In this document: piece by piece, positions 8,316 to 10,365 of the stretch | Layout: the number at the start of each line of letters is the position of its first letter | Numbering within the stretch: position 1 is the stretch's first letter | From: Myxococcales bacterium | Lineage (GTDB): Bacteria; Desulfobacterota_B; Binatia; UBA1149; SPBQ01 | DNA length: 10,365 nucleotides | Direction: 5' to 3' | Assembly: GCA_004525875.1 (NCBI GenBank) | Contig: SPBQ01000039.1 | Span: 1-10,365 of the forward strand | Position numbers and translations under genes: made by a program | Notes under the pieces: generated by a model | Database searches by the model: none | What the model saw: only the letters and a program-made list of their open reading frames with translations | What the model was told of the DNA's origin: nothing

Positions 8316-9593
8316 CTACTGACAGTCCGTATCGGCGCCATCGGTCGCGCCGTCGCAGTCGTTGTCCAGCACATCAGTGCAGGTCGCATCGCCGTTCGGC
8401 CCTTCTGGCGATCCGGACTCTACGGCGCACGTGTCACTGCAACAGTCTCCGTTGACGAGGTTTCCGTCGTCGCAGAATTCCGGGCCCTGCACGATCCCGT
8501 TGCCGCACACCGGCGTGTCGCCAACCATCCCGTCTCCGATCTCGAGTAGTGTCGACTCTAAGCAGCCCTTCAGGCACTTGCGGTCCAGTGTGGAGGCCGC
8601 GATGCAGTTGGTGCAAGGATCTCCGACTTCGGGAATCAGGGTGGCCGTTCCACCGTCGAGGATCTGGCCGGCGACGCACTTGTCGATCTGCGCGAGCTTT
8701 TTGCGCGCCGTACCGACGTGCCCGAGGCGGCAATCCTCGGAATCGATGGCCGCCTGCACGCATTTCTTGTCGACGAGCTTGAAGTACTTCGCCGTGAAGT
8801 TCACCGCGGCCTTGCCGAGGCGCTTCTGACAGGTCACCTGGTCCTTAGCGGCTGTGGCGTCGACGATCGGCGTGCTCGGCGGGTCGAGCTGGAAGTTATT
8901 GGGCCCGTGCGCTGTCGCGAGCACGGCTCCGACGAAGTCGCCGGGGTCGCAGTCCGGGGGCTCAGGCCCGGCGTCCTTGCACTTCGTTGCCGCGTCGGGG
9001 CCCTTCTTCAGTAGCAGGGCGTTGCACTTGTCACGTGCCTTCATCTGCTTCTTCAGATACTTCGCGCAGTCCTTGGTGAGTCCCGCGACAGCCTTCGACT
9101 GGCGGACCGTGATCGTCGGTACGACGATGCTCCCCGAAGCGTCGATGTCGACGGCGTTCACGAACACGGTCTGAGTTCCGCGCGCGCTAACGCTAACGCC
9201 ATCGGTGCCCGACGCGACGATCGTCGTGACACAATCGCCCTCCGGGATGTTCATCGGACCGCCGCGCTCCAGCAGGTATGTTGCGTCGACCGAACCGGTA
9301 TCCGGGTAGTTCCCGGCGACATCGGCGTTGTCGCTGCTGGTCGCCGTGATCGAGCACTTCTCGCCGTTGCCCGTGGCCTGGGTCTCGGTCTTGACGGAGA
9401 TCTCAAGGTCTTGCTCGGAGATCCCGGCGATCGGTGCGGAGAACACGACGTTCCCTTGGAAATCAACCGTGCCCGCGTAGTCGATGGCACGGGCCTGCCC
9501 CGCCGGGCCGAGAGTCGAGATCAGGAAGACCACGGCGGCGCATACGCCGGCGCCGCCGCCGGCACGGAAGTAGATACGGTCGAAATTGGTCAC
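8316..9593 (-). CDS. Exported cysteine-rich protein with DUF4215-type disulfide repeat and DxDxDC-like tail
   Basis: The product has 425 residues. A signal peptide spans about 1-36 (hydrophobic AGVCAAVVFLISTLG, cut near A-R-A). A beta-rich, Ser/Thr/Val-rich domain of about 130 residues follows (from IDYAGTVDFQGNVVF). The centre is Lys- and Cys-rich and helical, with repeated K-x-x-D-K-C elements (KARDKCN, LVDKKCV, AQIDKCV). The C-terminal part has C-G-N-G-I-V-Q-G-P-E-F-C-D-D-G-N-x-x-N-G-D-C-C-S-D-T-C, the DUF4215 disulfide repeat common in myxobacterial exported proteins, and ends in D-N-D-C-D-G-A-T-D-G-A-D-T-D-C, a MopE-like acidic, probably Ca2+- or metal-binding motif. The mature part has 22 cysteines. 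No MYXO-CTERM or other sorting anchor is present, so secretion or surface binding is likely. The GTG at 9593 is supported by GGAGG 8 nt upstream; a TTG at 9611 is the alternative. Function unknown. Confidence 0.85.
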   Translation of the reverse strand: MTNFDRIYFRAGGGAGVCAAVVFLISTLGPAGQARAIDYAGTVDFQGNVVFSAPIAGISEQDLEISVKTETQATGNGEKCSITATSSDNADVAGNYPDTGSVDATYLLERGGPMNIPEGDCVTTIVASGTDGVSVSARGTQTVFVNAVDIDASGSIVVPTITVRQSKAVAGLTKDCAKYLKKQMKARDKCNALLLKKGPDAATKCKDAGPEPPDCDPGDFVGAVLATAHGPNNFQLDPPSTPIVDATAAKDQVTCQKRLGKAAVNFTAKYFKLVDKKCVQAAIDSEDCRLGHVGTARKKLAQIDKCVAGQILDGGTATLIPEVGDPCTNCIAASTLDRKCLKGCLESTLLEIGDGMVGDTPVCGNGIVQGPEFCDDGNLVNGDCCSDTCAVESGSPEGPNGDATCTDVLDNDCDGATDGADTDCQ

Positions 9594-9601
9594 CCGATCG
9601 T

Positions 9602-9606
9602 CCTCC
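9602..9606 (-). promoter_or_regulatory. Ribosome binding site that fixes the GTG start at 9593
   Basis: GGAGG on the minus strand with an 8-nt spacer before GTG 9593. It falls inside the reading frame that would start at TTG 9611, so it favours the shorter product. Confidence 0.65.
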
Positions 9607-9767
9607 ACCAAGTAGTGATGTCGCGACAGTAGTCGAGCACGCGCTGCTTCGTCAATTCGGTAAACGGCCCGTTGTCTTCGGTAAGTAGGCGACGAGTTGG
9701 TGTGCGGCGCGTCCGAAACCCCAGCCCGTGGGCTTCAGGGCCGAACCCAATCAACAGGAAGATCCGC

Positions 9768-9800
9768 TGCATGTAACCATGCATCGAGCCGCATGCGGCT
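9768..9800. repeat. Two adjacent short palindromes
   Basis: TGCATG (9768-9773) and CATGCA (9778-9783) flank TAAC, and a perfect 14-bp palindrome AGCCGCATGCGGCT lies at 9787-9800. A third small inverted repeat, AGCCC/GGGCT, is at 9723-9734. Such clustering fits an operator or the debris of a mobile element; neither can be shown here. Confidence 0.4.
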
Positions 9801-10056
9801 TGTCGAGGTCGTTCATCACTCACCCGATCGAGGCGTGGTGTCCCGGAGCTGACGATCCTCGCGGCGATCACGGTCGACGACGAGAAGTTGTCGCACCGAT
9901 ACGACCCGCGGCCCACGGCCGCATGTAGTTCCTCATCCAGGATTCCACGCCCTCCGCGACGACACAGATGACGTTTGCCGAGAAACTGGCGGATTTTGAT
10001 GCTTTCATCGCCCGCGGCATCGCGATTGCACTCCGACGGCACGGCGAAGGCCGCCC

Positions 10057-10060
10057 GGAG
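10057..10060 (+). promoter_or_regulatory. Ribosome binding site of the TadG-like gene
   Basis: GGAG with a 7-nt spacer precedes the ATG at 10068 and sets that start over the in-frame GTG at 10143, which lies inside the membrane segment. Confidence 0.6.
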
Positions 10061-10067
10061 TTGTCCA

Positions 10068-10365
10068 ATGAGAGATCAAAACAAAATCCAGAAGCGACGC
10101 TCGTGCCCGGCGGATCGATCCCTGCGAGAGAAGGGAGCTGTCGTGGCCTACATGGCAATCATCATGCCCGTCATGCTCGGCGGGCTCGGCCTCGCCATCG
10201 ACAACGGGCGGCTCTACTCCGTGCGCCGGCAGATGCAGACGGCCGCCGACGCCACCGCGCTGGCCGCCGCGCACGAGTGGCGTAATCAGAACTACGAGAA
10301 CTACGCTGCCGTCGCCAAGGAAGACGCTCTGCTCAACGGCTTCGACGAGAACGAAGGCGTCGAGA
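10068..10365 (+). CDS. TadG-like Flp/Tad pilus assembly protein, N-terminal part, cut by window edge
   Basis: The frame starts at ATG 10068 and is open to the window end (99 residues seen). A basic N-terminus (MRDQNKIQKRRSCPADRSLR) is followed by E21-K-G-A-V-V-A, a membrane helix at about 24-44 (AVVAYMAIIMPVMLGGLGLA), then I-D45-N-G-R-L-Y-x-x-R-R-Q-M-Q-T-A-A-D-A-T-A-L-A-A-A. That is the N-terminal signature of TadG/TadE-type proteins (Flp-pilus-assembly TadG-like), with the helix, the Asp after it and the Q-x-A-A-D-A-A-A-L-A block. These proteins sit in the inner membrane with a large periplasmic part and belong to Tad pilus or related secretion systems. Length, C-terminal domain (often VWA) and neighbouring tad genes lie outside the window. 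It could be an isolated TadG-like protein rather than part of a full tad locus. Confidence 0.85.
   Translation, partial: MRDQNKIQKRRSCPADRSLREKGAVVAYMAIIMPVMLGGLGLAIDNGRLYSVRRQMQTAADATALAAAHEWRNQNYENYAAVAKEDALLNGFDENEGVE

Larger units (their letters stand above)
9594..10067. other. Gene-poor spacer between divergent genes
   Basis: About 470 bases with no convincing gene. By eye the base composition is less GC-biased than the flanking genes. Open frames on both strands lack family motifs and ribosome sites. It should hold the promoters of the divergent genes starting at 9593 (-) and 10068 (+), but no clear -35/-10 pair was found. Several short palindromes occur at 9723-9800. Confidence 0.55.

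Noticed and set aside
9590..10042. 150-residue minus-strand frame containing E-D-N-G-P-F-T, considered as an integrase remnant
   Set aside because: The D-N-G match is too short, no other transposase motif, inverted repeats or target duplication are visible, and there is no ribosome site.
9968..10285. 105-residue plus-strand frame starting MTFAEKLADFDAFIARG
   Set aside because: The first 35 residues look protein-like, but it overlaps the TadG-like gene by over 200 bases and becomes an Arg/His-rich shadow; at best a relic.

Overview
The window is high-GC bacterial DNA from an accessory-rich, probably environmental genome. GTG starts are common, and three features point towards a deltaproteobacterium-like lineage (Myxococcota, Desulfobacterota or the uncultured Binatota): two long cysteine-rich exported proteins, a myxobacterial-type DUF4215 disulfide repeat with a DxDxDC-like tail, and a Tad-pilus protein. 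This placement is inference; there is no rRNA or marker gene to confirm it.

Layout. 1-188 (-) is the N-terminal part of a lipoate-protein ligase-like gene cut by the window edge. 286-816 (+) is a macro-domain ADP-ribose hydrolase, divergent from it. 4218 down to 856 (-) is a run of three genes in the order ornithine cyclodeaminase/alanine dehydrogenase family, thiC, DUF2889 protein; it converges on the macro gene at a hairpin (821-859). 4375-7289 (+) is a tight three-gene unit: a redoxin fused to a large unrecognised domain, a UGSC-family selenoprotein, and exonuclease III. A 156-bp divergent region with a 38-bp near-perfect palindrome separates this unit from the minus-strand run. 7477-8214 (+) and 9593-8316 (-) are two convergent genes for exported cysteine-rich proteins that share a strong intrinsic terminator. 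9594-10067 has no convincing gene, and a TadG-like gene starts at 10068 (+) and runs off the end.

The main result is the selenoprotein. The frame from 5962 to 6483 is open except for one TGA at 6238-6240. That TGA falls exactly where the UGSC motif needs selenocysteine, giving U-G-S-C-V-S-C. It is followed by a bacterial SECIS-like hairpin (7-bp perfect stem, 5-nt loop with GU at bases 20-21 after the UGA, the same offset as in E. coli fdhF). Ordinary gene calling would split this gene in two or truncate it. Its position between a thiol-based redoxin fusion and a DNA repair nuclease, the latter coupled by a GTGA overlap, suggests a redox or detoxification and damage-repair operon.
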